A stretch of 27,476 nucleotides of DNA from Ophiothrix spiculata (Eukaryota > Echinodermata > Ophiuroidea > Amphilepidida > Ophiotrichidae): assembly GCA_000969725.1 (NCBI GenBank), contig JXSR01S015664.1; one strand, written 5' to 3'. The notes beneath the pieces were generated by a model. It was not told the origin of the DNA and did no database searches. It saw only the letters and a list, made by a program, of their open reading frames with translations. This document shows, piece after piece, positions 17,627-27,322 of this stretch. Numbering within the stretch: position 1 is the stretch's first letter; the number at the start of each line of letters is the position of its first letter. The translations under genes and the position numbers were made by a program.

Positions 17627-17992
17627 CACTATTGCTACTCAATCATAGAATCCAATGGTGGTTTATATGTCATACTTAGGTCATAATATAGACTTAAGAC
17701 CCTCCAATGGTTTGTATCATGCTACTTTTGACAACCAGCCTTAAAACAAAAGGCAAGCCTGTAAATTATAACCAAATAATGATAGAAGTATTTTCCTACT
17801 TGTATGTATGCATTTCAACTGCCATGTTGTTAAAATGTAAATGACTGTAAAAAGTGTGCATTAATTTATTAAATTTTCTATTCTTTCACAGTATTCATGT
17901 TGTCCAATAGTGTACTAATGTATAGAGATGAACATATGAGTTAACAGAACAAACAAAAGTCTTCCATATCGGGTTGGTACGGCAAGAGAAGA

Positions 17993-18158
17993 TGTGTGTA
18001 TCCCATCATGCATTGCTTCCTATGGGGAATGTTTGTATAGGAAATTATACGAGTAGTTAGTGATGAAATGCCCATAAATCAAAAGTGGTTGTTATCTAAC
18101 TACTCACATGACTTCCTGTACAAAATTTTCCATAGAAAGCAATGCATGATGGGATACG
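17993..18158. mobile_element. MITE family A, copy 5
   Basis: TGTGTGTATCCCATCATGCA at the left and GCAATGCATGATGGGATACG at the right. The interior AGTAGTTAGTGATGAAATGC ... CTAACTACTCACATGACTTC is close to copy 3, with a deletion that removes most of the ATGTTTCATCA inner arm. Confidence 0.88.
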
Positions 18159-18447
18159 CCTGTCTATTAACAAATTTGATGAGGAGATTTAAAACTCTTA
18201 TAATTCCATTCCTGAGATTTGATAATCATACATACTGCCTGTCTTAGAAAAAAGCTAACAATCTTTTTCAGTTTTTTATGTAAATGTTACATTTCTTAGT
18301 TTGTTTCATTTCAATTGGTAATCTAGAAATAGAATATTTGTGTCCATTTGCTCAATTTTTTATATTCCCCTTAAATAAAATGTGCTTGAATATTATTTTC
18401 AATATGCTCACTCTATCGTGATATTTACCTATTTATTACGTACATAC

Positions 18448-18640
18448 TTACTTAGAGCACGTGACTCGTAGTACAGAGGTCGTGGGTTCGAGCCCCATTG
18501 GCGGTACTACTAGTCGAACCATGTCTCCTTGTTTCCCTAGGCAAGAAACTTTATTCTAATTGCTCTGTGGTTTGGAAGTAACGTAAAGGCGTTGGTCCCC
18601 TGTGTGAATGCTCCTTTTTAGGGCGCTGCATACAGTGTCT
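18448..18640 (+). repeat. tRNA-derived SINE with 5'-truncated head
   Basis: TTAGAGCACGTGACTCGTAG followed by GAGGTCGTGGGTTCGAGCCC reads like the D-loop end, anticodon arm and T-loop (B box GGTTCGAGCCC) of a tRNA. The acceptor stem and A box are missing. A body with CCCTAGGCAAGAAACTTTAT and GCGTTGGTCCCCTGTGTGAA follows; pieces of the body recur near 5740 and 14670. Confidence 0.8.
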
Positions 18641-18836
18641 ATCTATGCTGAAAAGTGAACAAATTTGCTGGGAAAAGTATTAGGCAGATTTGATCAATTT
18701 TTCAAGGTGTCTCATTATCATTTCTTTCAGAAATATGTGCTTTATTTATGCGAAAAATCATGAAAGTGGCCAACAGAAATTTCCATCTAGACAAAGTGCA
18801 ACTTCTGTAGATTACCGATTGAAATGAAATAAAATT

Positions 18837-19362
18837 ATACCGTATCCACTCGTCAAATTCAGCTATTTGCCATATGAAAATCGCTTTAAACTAATTAATA
18901 CCCTCACTGACAAATCTTATTACTGAAATTTTTGCCCGAAAGGTGTTTATTTAAACCACATTTTTAACTGAACATTGTGGCCTGTATTCCAGAAAGGTGT
19001 TTAGCTAAACCACTGTTTTAATTCTCGTCAACAGCATGGCTCATTGAACTGTTCCGCTTGAACGCTGCAACATTGCATATCATTCCTTCAGTTAAACCGT
19101 GGTTTAACTAAACACCATTCTGGAATATGGACCCAATTGTTCAGGAATGATGCACACCGTTGCAGCTTTTAAGCGGAACAGTTCAATAATCCATGCTGTT
19201 GAAGAGAAATTAAAACCATAGTTTAGCGAAACACCTTTCTGGAATACGTGCCAAAGAAATTTTAACCATTTTTGGCACGATTGACTGTATGAATTAATCA
19301 ATAGTAAAGGTGATGCCCATTCAGAAAATCACTAATTGAATTGGACGAGTGGAAACAGTATA
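18837..19362. mobile_element. MITE family B, copy 2, expanded by an internal palindrome
   Basis: Outer ends TATACCGTATCCACTCGTCA with AATTCAGCTATTTGCC and AATTGAATTGGACGAGTGGA with AACAGTATA are inverted. AATTTTAACCATTTTTGGCACG near its right end matches copy 1 at 13352-13576. A large palindrome sits inside at 18979-19252. Confidence 0.85.
18979..19252. mobile_element. Large palindrome nested in MITE B copy 2, arms about 110 bp
   Basis: GGCCTGTATTCCAGAAAGGT ... GTCAACAGCATGGCTCATTG ... GAACTGTTCCGCTTGAACGC ... ATCATTCCTT pairs with AGGAATGATGCACACCGTTG ... TTAAGCGGAACAGTTCAATA ... ACACCTTTCTGGAATACGTGCC. The terminal module AGAAAGGTGTTTAGCTAAACCA also recurs inverted at about 19092-19128, and degenerately at about 18940. 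Confidence 0.88.
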
Positions 19363-19498
19363 TTTATGAAGTGCATACTTTCTGACTATCAATTAAAGTC
19401 AAAATTTGAAATGTGAAGATTGTAACATAGGTGTCAAATAAAAACTACTTCAACTTTAAAATTCTACAGGCCAAACAATAATTTATCGGACAGCATAA

Positions 19499-19651
19499 TG
19501 CCACGCCACGCTCTTGCAATACCGGACATTTATCCACACTGCAGTTCATATTTGGAACAGCTTGCCAGATGATGTAGTTTGCAACATCTCTGAAACTGGT
19601 GTTGCATCCTTCAAGAGCAGGATGCATGAGTATCTATTGTCTCGTGTTTAA
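19499..19651 (+). pseudogene. LINE reverse-transcriptase C-terminal fragment
   Basis: The frame beginning at 19499 (preceded by TAA) encodes 50 residues to TAA at 19649-19651. They include QYRTFIHTAVHIWNSLPDDV and VASFKSRMHEYL. The pattern W-N-x-L-P-x-x-V then S-V/A-x-S-F-K-x-R is typical of the C-terminal end of non-LTR retrotransposon ORF2 proteins. Everything upstream, including the endonuclease and catalytic RT motifs, is missing. It is an inert 5'-truncated copy; its 3' tail probably runs to about 19770, where it ends in AATCAATCAAAAA. Confidence 0.8.
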
Positions 19652-19779
19652 GGCTTAGGCCCCTGCACTCTTAGTTTTCTTGTTGCTGTGAACCACGGAT
19701 TAGGCCATGGGGATATCTACCATAGCGCATTGATGCTTATGCTAGATTTTGATATTAATCAATCAAAAATGTGTAAGTG

Positions 19780-20040
19780 AACAATAGTTGCACATTTTTT
19801 TACAAAAAATCAATATTGCAGGGCCTATTACTTGCAATCCCACTATGTATTTTTGTTTATCGTCATATCTAATGGGTGATTTTAACATTTGACCTTCTAT
19901 AATGTTGTTTTCCCTCCAATCCCTACCCTCACCCTTATTATAAACAAAAATCTATAGTGCAGGGCCTTTTTGTAAATGGAACACATACAATAGATTTTTG
20001 TTTCAATTGTCCAATGAATTTTTATTTTGCCTATACCATA
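19780..20040. repeat. Diverged copy of the 7652-type palindromic element
   Basis: AAACAAAAATCTATAGTGCA with GGGCCTTTTTGTAAATGG, and GATTTTTGTTTCAATTGTCC with AATGAATTTTTATTTTGCCTATA, resemble the two halves of the element at 7652-7785. A related GCAGGGCCTATTAC motif precedes it near 19818. Confidence 0.5.
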
Positions 20041-20527
20041 TTCCATCAACCCAACCTTGCACATGGATTTGATGAATATTAAATTTTTGCGTGGTCTAGT
20101 GGAATTTTGCAAAATTAGATCATTAATGCTTCTTTCATACTTATTGATGCTTTGCAACTTTGAATTTATGTTGTCTGCTTCATTTCACACTTTGTAGCTT
20201 TGCAGTTTTGTTGCTTTGCACCTTGTCACTTCATGTTTCTCTGAAAGTTGAATTCATTTCATCTTGCCATACAACCTAATTTTGCCAATATCCATCATTA
20301 ACATGAAGCTTTCCATTTTCGACAATTGGAAGGGGCAAGTTTCTGCAAAAAATATACGTCACACAGCAACAAAGCTACAAAACTACACATCAATGAAACC
20401 AGCATTATGCTGTGGGTTTGAGCCTATGGGACATGTAATTTAAATTGTGTGGTCGACATAGTGCAACAGAAGCGCATAGCAATATGAGGTTATCCTAAAA
20501 CATACACACTATCCTAGTATCAAAAAT

Positions 20528-20585
20528 GTCACATTTTTGAACTGTCAAGCTTTCGTCTGGAGTAGCTCTGACTTCTTCAGGACAA
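20528..20585 (-). repeat. Retroelement-like 3' end motif
   Basis: On the minus strand this reads TCCTGAAGAAGTCAGAGCTA then CTCCAGACGAAAGCTTGA. I recall this kind of motif from the ends of retroelements, possibly Penelope-like, in marine invertebrate genomes. There is no coding frame to confirm it. Confidence 0.35.
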
Positions 20586-20755
20586 ATATTATAAAGATAT
20601 GTGAGCTGTCACTTCCCACTGATGACTCGTTTGAGCCATTCACTGAAGGCTGCCCCTTGCCAAAAGTGTTGAAAGCAGATCAGCTGTTTGTTTTTTGAGA
20701 TTGTTGTGGCTCTGAAAAGACCCTTTCTGATGGTTGCCTCATTTTAATACTATTA

Positions 20756-20886
20756 GTTACCCCCTGTTTGTTCACGCAATACGGAAAGATATCTATGGTT
20801 GGGTGCTGTATCACATGAGGCCGAATGTGATACAGCATGCAACCATAGATATCTTCTGTATTGCGTAAGAACAAACAGGGGGTAAC
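20756..20886. mobile_element. Near-perfect 131-bp palindrome, GTTACCCCCTGTTTGTTC ends
   Basis: GTTACCCCCTGTTTGTTC, CGCAATACGG, AAGATATCTATGGTTG and CTGTATCACAT are mirrored by ATGTGATACAGCATGCAACC, ATAGATATCTTCTGTATTGC and GAACAAACAGGGGGTAAC. Only a handful of mismatches occur over arms of about 60 bp with a very short loop. No clear target duplication could be read. The minus-strand ORF across it is an artefact. Confidence 0.9.
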
Positions 20887-21326
20887 GAATTTATCACTTG
20901 GTGTAGGCATGGGTCTTATTATTAAAACGTAAATTATTGAGAATTAGATTTCAAATTTACTTAAATTGTCTTCATAAATGTTAAAAGTCAAACAAGCAAT
21001 ACGGATTTGCCTAACAGGTAATATATAACCGTATTGCATGGTTTCAGGATTAGTTTGCGTGCGCGGCTTTTGCAAGTGCGCAATAAAAACGCATCACGCC
21101 CAGTCATCCCTGCGTGATAACTTTTTGATTACGCGGTCAAGGTTATTTTTAGACTTAAAATATGTAATACGGCTATATATTAATTGGCTTTCGACCAATG
21201 GGATTCAAGGATTTAAGTCCCAAGTGATAAATCTTATTCCACACCTTAAGGTGGATTAGGTATAATTTGTTGGTCTATCAAAAGTCAGTACTGTGTCTCT
21301 TGTTTTCATGAAACACAGACTTTCAC

Positions 21327-21486
21327 ATATGTGTACCGCCGCGGCAAAAGGGTCCAGTTGTCGACTCCTACATGTTGCTCATTGTAGCATATCTGGTGTA
21401 TACAAATACCATACATTAGATATGCTACAAGGAGCAACATGTACGAGCCGACAACTGGACCCTTTTGCTGCGGCGGTACACATATT
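21327..21486. mobile_element. Palindromic element with ATATGTGTACCGCCGCGGCA ends
   Basis: GTGTACCGCCGCGGCAAAAG with GGTCCAGTTGTCG, CATGTTGCTC and TGTAGCATATCT is mirrored by AGATATGCTACA, GAGCAACATG, CGACAACTGGACCCTTTTGC and TGCGGCGGTACAC. Arms are about 70 bp. It is much more GC- and CpG-rich than its surroundings. The ORF at 21293-21511 is read through the hairpin and is not a gene. Confidence 0.9.
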
Positions 21487-21511
21487 ATTACATTCGAAAG
21501 ACTTGTTATAA

Positions 21512-22740
21512 CTTAATAAATGAATGAAAACGAGTGAAATGAAACAAAATCATGCACACAAGATCAATTTTGATACATCCAACCCTACTGGGGTCCGAGT
21601 GAATTAGACAGCAATCAATCAAAATTTATTGCAACTTATGAGGCTTTTATATGGCCATTTAAATTAAACACTAACCTAATGTGGTGAACAATGTATTGCA
21701 CTGAAGTTGTGGCGTACTACACTTCTCAAAAACAGTTTGGAAGGTTTTTCTTTTCAGCCGCCTATAGCTGATATAATTTAATCTTATTTATTTGATGCTT
21801 TATTTGAAAAGGTAGCAACCTCCTCTTTAGAATGACATCAAATTTGTAACAAGAGCTTGTAACAAGAGTCATTCCACTTTTGTTAGCAGATGGGCCAGAA
21901 ACAGTGCATGACAAAATTGAGCAGTATCTGTGACTTAACTTTTTTTGAGAAGTGTGTAAAAGGACCTTACATGATCGTGGATAAAACAGCCCAAAAGTGT
22001 CAAAATAAAGTTAATATGTTTCTATGGCACTCACCATTTAATATTCCGTAGCCCGAAAGTGGTGACAGGTGATTACTCCTTATAATGCTATTCACATTAT
22101 GATGGTAACAAGAATAGTTTGTCTGTATTGGACATTATTTACACTGTACCTCACGAAATAAATCTATTTAATATTTAATATAAATAGCAATTTAGATATG
22201 CATAATACTTATTTTTATGGTGTTAAAACACCACAATTACTGTTGTATTATACAATTATGATGTACAAATCCATGTTGTAAAAAATACTCTTGTAATAAA
22301 AAGGATGTTGATACTGCGGAGAATACGTATTCGGTAGTATAGAACAAATGTGTTCCAACATAACACTGTTCCACATTGTACAGTTGAATAGAAATTTGTG
22401 CTGAACTGTAAATAAGATATTTATAGAACACTTGAAATAAACTATTTATTGCTTTCGTACGAAAGATGAACAAACACTACGGCCTATTTAGTCGTTCTTT
22501 AAATCCAGTTTCATGGATTTACTTGTGATCAATTGGTTATCTGAAGGAACATATTTTGCTTAAAACAAAAACACAAACCTGGATAGTCCATGAAGGACTA
22601 TAGAAGATTCATCCCGGGATTCATCCGATCTGTGGACTAAGTTTGCAGGAGAAGAGGTAACAAGGTTAGGTTGAAAATAGGGGAAATAATGAAACTTCTC
22701 CAGATTTTCGCTACAAGTAATTCCTAATACTACCCATTAA
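21512..22740. other. Gene-free AT-rich stretch
   Basis: No exon-like segment, RNA gene or inverted repeat was recognised here. The short ORF at 22237-22473 (minus strand) has no recognisable composition or motif. Confidence 0.5.
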
Positions 22741-22741
22741 A

Positions 22742-22843
22742 GGTGTAGGATCCATGTATGTAATATGGGCTTTCATATGACATCAAAAATATACTACTTC
22801 CAGTTGAGCCCATAGGGATGAGAATGTGATTGGAACCTACACC
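22742..22843. mobile_element. Small possible MITE with GGTGTAGGATCC ends
   Basis: GGTGTAGGATCCATG at the left and TTGGAACCTACACC at the right are inverted, with GGGCTTTCATATG and TTGAGCCCATA pairing weakly inside. Confidence 0.5.
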
Positions 22844-25200
22844 AAGTGAAATTTTGCAGCTGAAACATGTTTCATCTTGGAAATATAAGTGAAAATGTGT
22901 CTGTTTGTGGTACCAATAATTAATTAAAACAGCAAAGATTTACATGATCTCTTTTTTGAATCAAAGTTAATAATAGGACCCAAAGCATTACTGGTATTTA
23001 TTTGGACTAAGATCGTTGCTTTTCCTAAAACTGTTACAGTACCGAAGAGTTTAAAAAAAATCATCAAGCCACAAATGTAGGTTACTCCAAACCAGAAATG
23101 GCTTTGAATAATTGTAACCAATCAGTAGTAAGGTCCGAGAAAAGTGGCTTGTTTTATTTTTTTTTTTGCATAGAAAATCGGCACAGAGCGCTGGTTTGAT
23201 GATGCTCATGAATATTAATGAGTTTGACACCTTGATTTAAAAAGGCCCATAAACTCACCCAAATAGATTTTAATTAAAAACAATTATGCATCTAGATGTA
23301 TAAATGTTGTCAAAACATATTGAAATAAAAAATGATTGAAATTACTTGAAATAAAAATGTATATTTATGTGATTTCTAAAGTGATTTTTTTCATTGAGTG
23401 AGGTCAAATTTGGTCTTTACTTTTTCTCTGAAATCTACAAGTCTGGACTTAATATATTTAAGCCACTTAGTCTAAAGAAGCCAAACACACTTTTGTACAT
23501 ATATCCTGAAAATCTAGCCTTAATTCTGCTGAAAACACTTGTCACGTAGATGAGTGTGACTCTTGGTCCAATGAGGTCAAATCCGATATTGCAGATCCGC
23601 GCTGCCCGTCTCCGTTGTGACTATGGCAGTTTCGGCAGCAATCTATAGTTCATGTCCTAGTGCAAAAATAACTGAAAAATAAAACAAGATGAAGAAATAG
23701 AATTGTGTCTGGAAGAGTGGAAGAGTGATATGTCACTGAAAAATTATAAAATCTAATTAAAATAAGAAGAAAAAGGAAAAAAAATGTGTATAGATCGTGA
23801 ATCGAACCCGGTTTCTCCGCGCGCCAAAATAAGAAATCACATAGTCCACGCCATAATGTCACTATGTGAGAACTACGCAAATTTTAGTAATTAAACTGTG
23901 ATTGCGCAAGATCCAATTGTTTTGAAATATTTACACAAAATATCATATTAGGGACAGATTCTGTCAATTATAGTTATGCTTAGGTAACATTATGCTATTA
24001 TACAAAATAAATAATCCCATTCAGGATAAATCTGAAGAAAATCGATGTAAAATTCGTTTGCAAAAATGGCGCTCGAGGTCATGCAGTGTAAACTAAACAC
24101 GACACATGGCAAATGACGTCATATAGACCCATTGATACGAAAGGTTCTCCTTGTCGTACGATGATGCTGACTGTTAATATCAGGGTATTCAATACGTAAT
24201 TGTAATGGCCGATATCTGGTCCCTTTCGTACGTCTAATTGAACGGCATTTTTGTCGCACTATTTACCGGCTTTACAGGTCTAATAAGAAAGATATATTTT
24301 TCAAATTTCATGGATAGGAGGTTTGATAGGTTGTATAACTTATTTTGCTATCCAATAGATATTTAGGTCGTTAAAACAACGAGCACGTAAGCAGATGTGA
24401 CCTCATGATTTTAAATGCTTAAAATTTGCAATTTTGTTTAGAATGTAATAAAATGAAGATTTTTTTACTCCTAACAGTCAAACAAAACCCTGTTTTAATA
24501 GAAAAAACTCTAAATATTTTCATCCATATCTCAATTTTTTATTTGCAATAACCACCTTGTGATCATGAGGCTTTGAAGTCCGAACTATCCGACAGGTCAC
24601 ATCAAGAAAAAAAAATATCACGACCAAGTTCTTCAATATCGATCGCCAGAACTTAAAAATAAACTGCTCATTAAAAACTCATTTGCATAGGCTCTAAGCG
24701 TTGACTGTAACGTAACATAATAATCATTGATAATAGACAGTCACTCGTAAGATTAAATCATTTTATATACAGCTACTTGAATAGGGCAAATATCGTAAGA
24801 TACTGGATATGCTTTCAAATCATGACTGCGGGGCCGTGTCTTGAAGGGACTTAACGATGATAACAAATATGGTGTGAACAAGTAAGCATGCGAGCTGAAA
24901 TTTTTAAAAAGCTTGGAAATGCACTTTCTGATTCTGAATCGCTCTCAGTTTTAAATGCATAAATCTTAATAATATGTCAGTAACAAGATTCTCATAACAA
25001 AGCTACGTTGGACATCCTGATGTGACTAGAAATCTTTCAGTCACGACATGTAATATGTTTGTAGCCGTATAGGTACCTACAAGTCAAAGCAATAAAGGTT
25101 GACCGCTTTATAAACAGCCTCAGTTGGAAAATTCTACGGAGACAAAAGATGATAAAATGTAGGACTAGGTCATGACTGTCTTGAGATTCTAGAAAAATGT
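22844..25200. other. Gene-free stretch
   Basis: No convincing gene. There is a tRNA-like B box on the minus strand near 23800, a perfect CRE octamer TGACGTCA at 24114-24121, and a loose inverted pair, ATACGAAAGGTTCTCC / GGTCCCTTTCGTAC, at about 24136-24231. None is enough to call a promoter or gene. Confidence 0.5.
23785..23885 (-). repeat. tRNA-like sequence, possible SINE head or tRNA relic
   Basis: On the minus strand, TGGCGTGGACTATGTGATTT (A-box-like) is followed about 35 bases later by GAGAAACCGGGTTCGATTCA (B box GGTTCGATTC). Stem pairing is poor and I could not draw a functional cloverleaf. Confidence 0.4.
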
Positions 25201-25204
25201 GAAA

Positions 25205-25505
25205 TACCGTAATTTCCGGAATATAAACCGCGGCTTATACATGATAAGCGGTAAATTCATCGGAGGCGGAAGATGGCAAAATACCGTGAAGGATTTATAG
25301 GTCAGTACTGTTTTGGGATTCCATAAAAATGTAGAAGTTAAATTTCAATAAAAGATACCATTTCAAAAGTTGTGAAAACAAAGGTTGCCCGCTACAGCAC
25401 CAATAAGCGGGAAAGATGGCAAAATACCGTGAAGGAATAGGTCAGTACTGTTTTGGGATTTCAGAAAACTTGAGAGTGGAATAAGTTCAATTAAAAGATC
25501 TAGGA
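25205..25505. repeat. Dispersed/tandem repeat with CCGTAATTTCCGGAATATAA start
   Basis: AAGATGGCAAAATACCGTGA with GGTCAGTACTGTTTTGGGATT occurs at about 25270 and 25412 (period about 142), each followed by a TTCAATAAAAGAT / TTCAATTAAAAGAT end. AAACCGCGGCTTATAC ... GATAAGCGG forms the leading module. Confidence 0.75.
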
Positions 25506-26030
25506 CCTATATGGCAAACTTAATACTCTGCTTTTGTTGAGAATATAATGCATTTAGCATCCTTTTGCATAAAAAGACTTCGAAGTGGCATAAATGTGAA
25601 GCCTCTTCAAAGTGACAAGAATGAGATACTGTCATATCCGATAGAGCTTGTAACTGCCACTACATTAACGCCTTTTGACCATTGTATACGCCTTGTTGTA
25701 TATTTACGTGTTATTACGCAGTCCATTTGGTTGCCCTTCAATGTCTCGAGTATGAAGGCGTTGTTATCTGTTATATATTTACACTTCTCTAAATACATTA
25801 AAGCCCCTGATTACACACCTTTTACCGATAGCTCAACTGTTGTTCGGTATAACACATTTTGAGTTTAATAATAATAACGCAATTCTTATTAAGCGCAAAC
25901 CACATCAGAAGACATCACAATGCCGTTTACATTATAATTATTGTTGCGCTGTCATTAGGAAATCGTCACAACCATCTCACATCAACTAGATCGCAATCTT
26001 ATGATGCCGATCGGACGAAGTAATCGAGAT
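25506..26030. other. Gene-free stretch with an unrecognised 104-codon ORF
   Basis: The + strand frame 25548-25862 (104 codons) is the longest in the right half, but its residues match no family I know. Codon use looks like background, and a minus-strand ORF overlaps it. Probably non-coding. Confidence 0.4.
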
Positions 26031-26032
26031 TA

Positions 26033-26245
26033 AAGGGACTGGTCTAGATTCTTCCCATTAATTTTTAACTAGATAGTTTTTTACATGAATCAATAGAACA
26101 TGTTTATAGTATAGCCTACCAGTAGTTTTACAAGCTTTTGAGCAATATACTGCAATTTCCTATACCAACTTTAATTTTTGCCGCCAGCTTTAAAAAGGGT
26201 GTGAAAACAGTGTTTCTAGGTTCAAATCTTACAAAGATCTTGTTT
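26033..26245 (-). repeat. Dispersed repeat T, inverted copy
   Basis: GATTAAAGGGACTGGTCTAG with ATTCTTCCC, TAGCCTACCAGTAGTTTTAC and ACCAACTTTAATTTTTGCCG are the reverse complement of the repeat at 7400-7615. Confidence 0.75.
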
Positions 26246-27170
26246 CTATACCTGTGATGGGTAAACAAATTATTTTGGATGAAATTGTTTCTCTTTTAAT
26301 CATGTATTAAATGTTTGTTTGATCTTTTATCTGGTAAATCCATATGAGATACAAATTTATGATTAAGAAAACACAGGATAGTCACACCACCACCATCACA
26401 GATTATTGTAAAGTCAATACCTTGACATTTTGCATACAAATATATGTTGTAAGAACACGTATACATTTTGACACGACTAAATTTTGCCATAGTTCTTGTT
26501 TTCATATAAGTTCATTACCCAGAAAATTCAACCAAGCAGCATTTATCGTGTTATTTCTAAAAGCAAAAATGACTTTGATGATATCTTGTGTGAAAAACGG
26601 TGATGCAATGTGAATAATGATGCGACAGGTTATATTCTGAAGGTAATTGCCGTTTACTTCCACTTGTATACTTCGGTTCTTTGAGGTATCCACTTAGTTC
26701 AAAGTGTATTAATCAAACAAACGTTTAAAGTCATTAACCACGATCACCAAAGTGAAGTTAAACTTTCCTCAATACTCATTTTATTGCATTTTTAGAAAGT
26801 ACTTCATTGTTACTAACAGTCAATTTTAGTGAAGAGATCATGTTGTTAAGTGTATTTAACCTTTCTAAAGAACAATATTCTCTTTTAAATCAACAGCAGT
26901 ACATTTAGAATCTCAAACTTTAGGAAAATAGAAACACTGCTGGCAGAACCCCTAAATGATGAATTTTGCTGAAAATTGTATTTTTTAGAGCAGGTGATAC
27001 GATTTTGTTTGTTTATTTTGATTTAAATAAGTTTTCACAAATTTTCATAATCAAGTGAATCATGGCTAATGTCTTTATCTAGCTTGTACCTTGCAATGAC
27101 ATACGATTTTATGTTTGTCCAAAAGCTGAAAAGGAAGAACAGTCAAATTTAGCACCACATTGCAATAGAG
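26246..27170. other. Gene-free AT-rich stretch
   Basis: Nothing beyond short background ORFs on both strands (26296-26693), which overlap each other and show no domain. Confidence 0.5.
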
Positions 27171-27177
27171 AACTTAA

Positions 27178-27322
27178 CGTTCACCCTAACCCTAAACCCA
27201 ATTAACCTTAACCCCAATCCTAACCCCAACCCTAATCCTAACTTTTAACCCTCATCCTAACTTCTAACCAGTACTGCTTCTAACCCTAATCCTAACCTAC
27301 TAACCCTAATCCCAACCCTTGA
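27178..27322. repeat. Degenerate CCCTAA-type tract near right edge
   Basis: CACCCTAACCCTAAACCCAA, CCTTAACCCCAATCCTAACC, CCAACCCTAATCCTAACTTT and further variants run for about 145 bases. The unit agrees with a TTAGGG telomere repeat but is strongly mutated, so it is an interstitial tract and not a chromosome end. Confidence 0.8.

Larger units (their letters stand above)
16865..17730. repeat. Degenerate tandem array carrying two different MITE insertions
   Basis: The modules CCATTGGTTTGTAT, AATAAACTGCAGAAAAT, GTGGTTCATAGGTTGTAGT, ATAGCCTAA..AAACACA and TCCAATGGTGATTTATAGGTCATA recur in the same order at least twice, with a partial third unit from about 17640. One unit is split by the element at 16972-17172, the next by the element at 17475-17626. 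Confidence 0.8.

Noticed and set aside
23785..23885. A functional tRNA gene on the minus strand.
   Set aside because: A and B boxes are approximate, and the acceptor, D and anticodon stems do not pair; kept only as a tRNA-like repeat.
24114..24121. Perfect CRE (TGACGTCA) as a promoter element.
   Set aside because: A single octamer with no nearby gene, TATA box or initiator. The other perfect copy in the window (6361) is part of a transposon end.
25548..25862. 104-codon ORF as a possible gene.
   Set aside because: No recognisable domain, no splice or promoter context, overlapping ORF on the other strand, and a length expected by chance in 27 kb of intergenic DNA.
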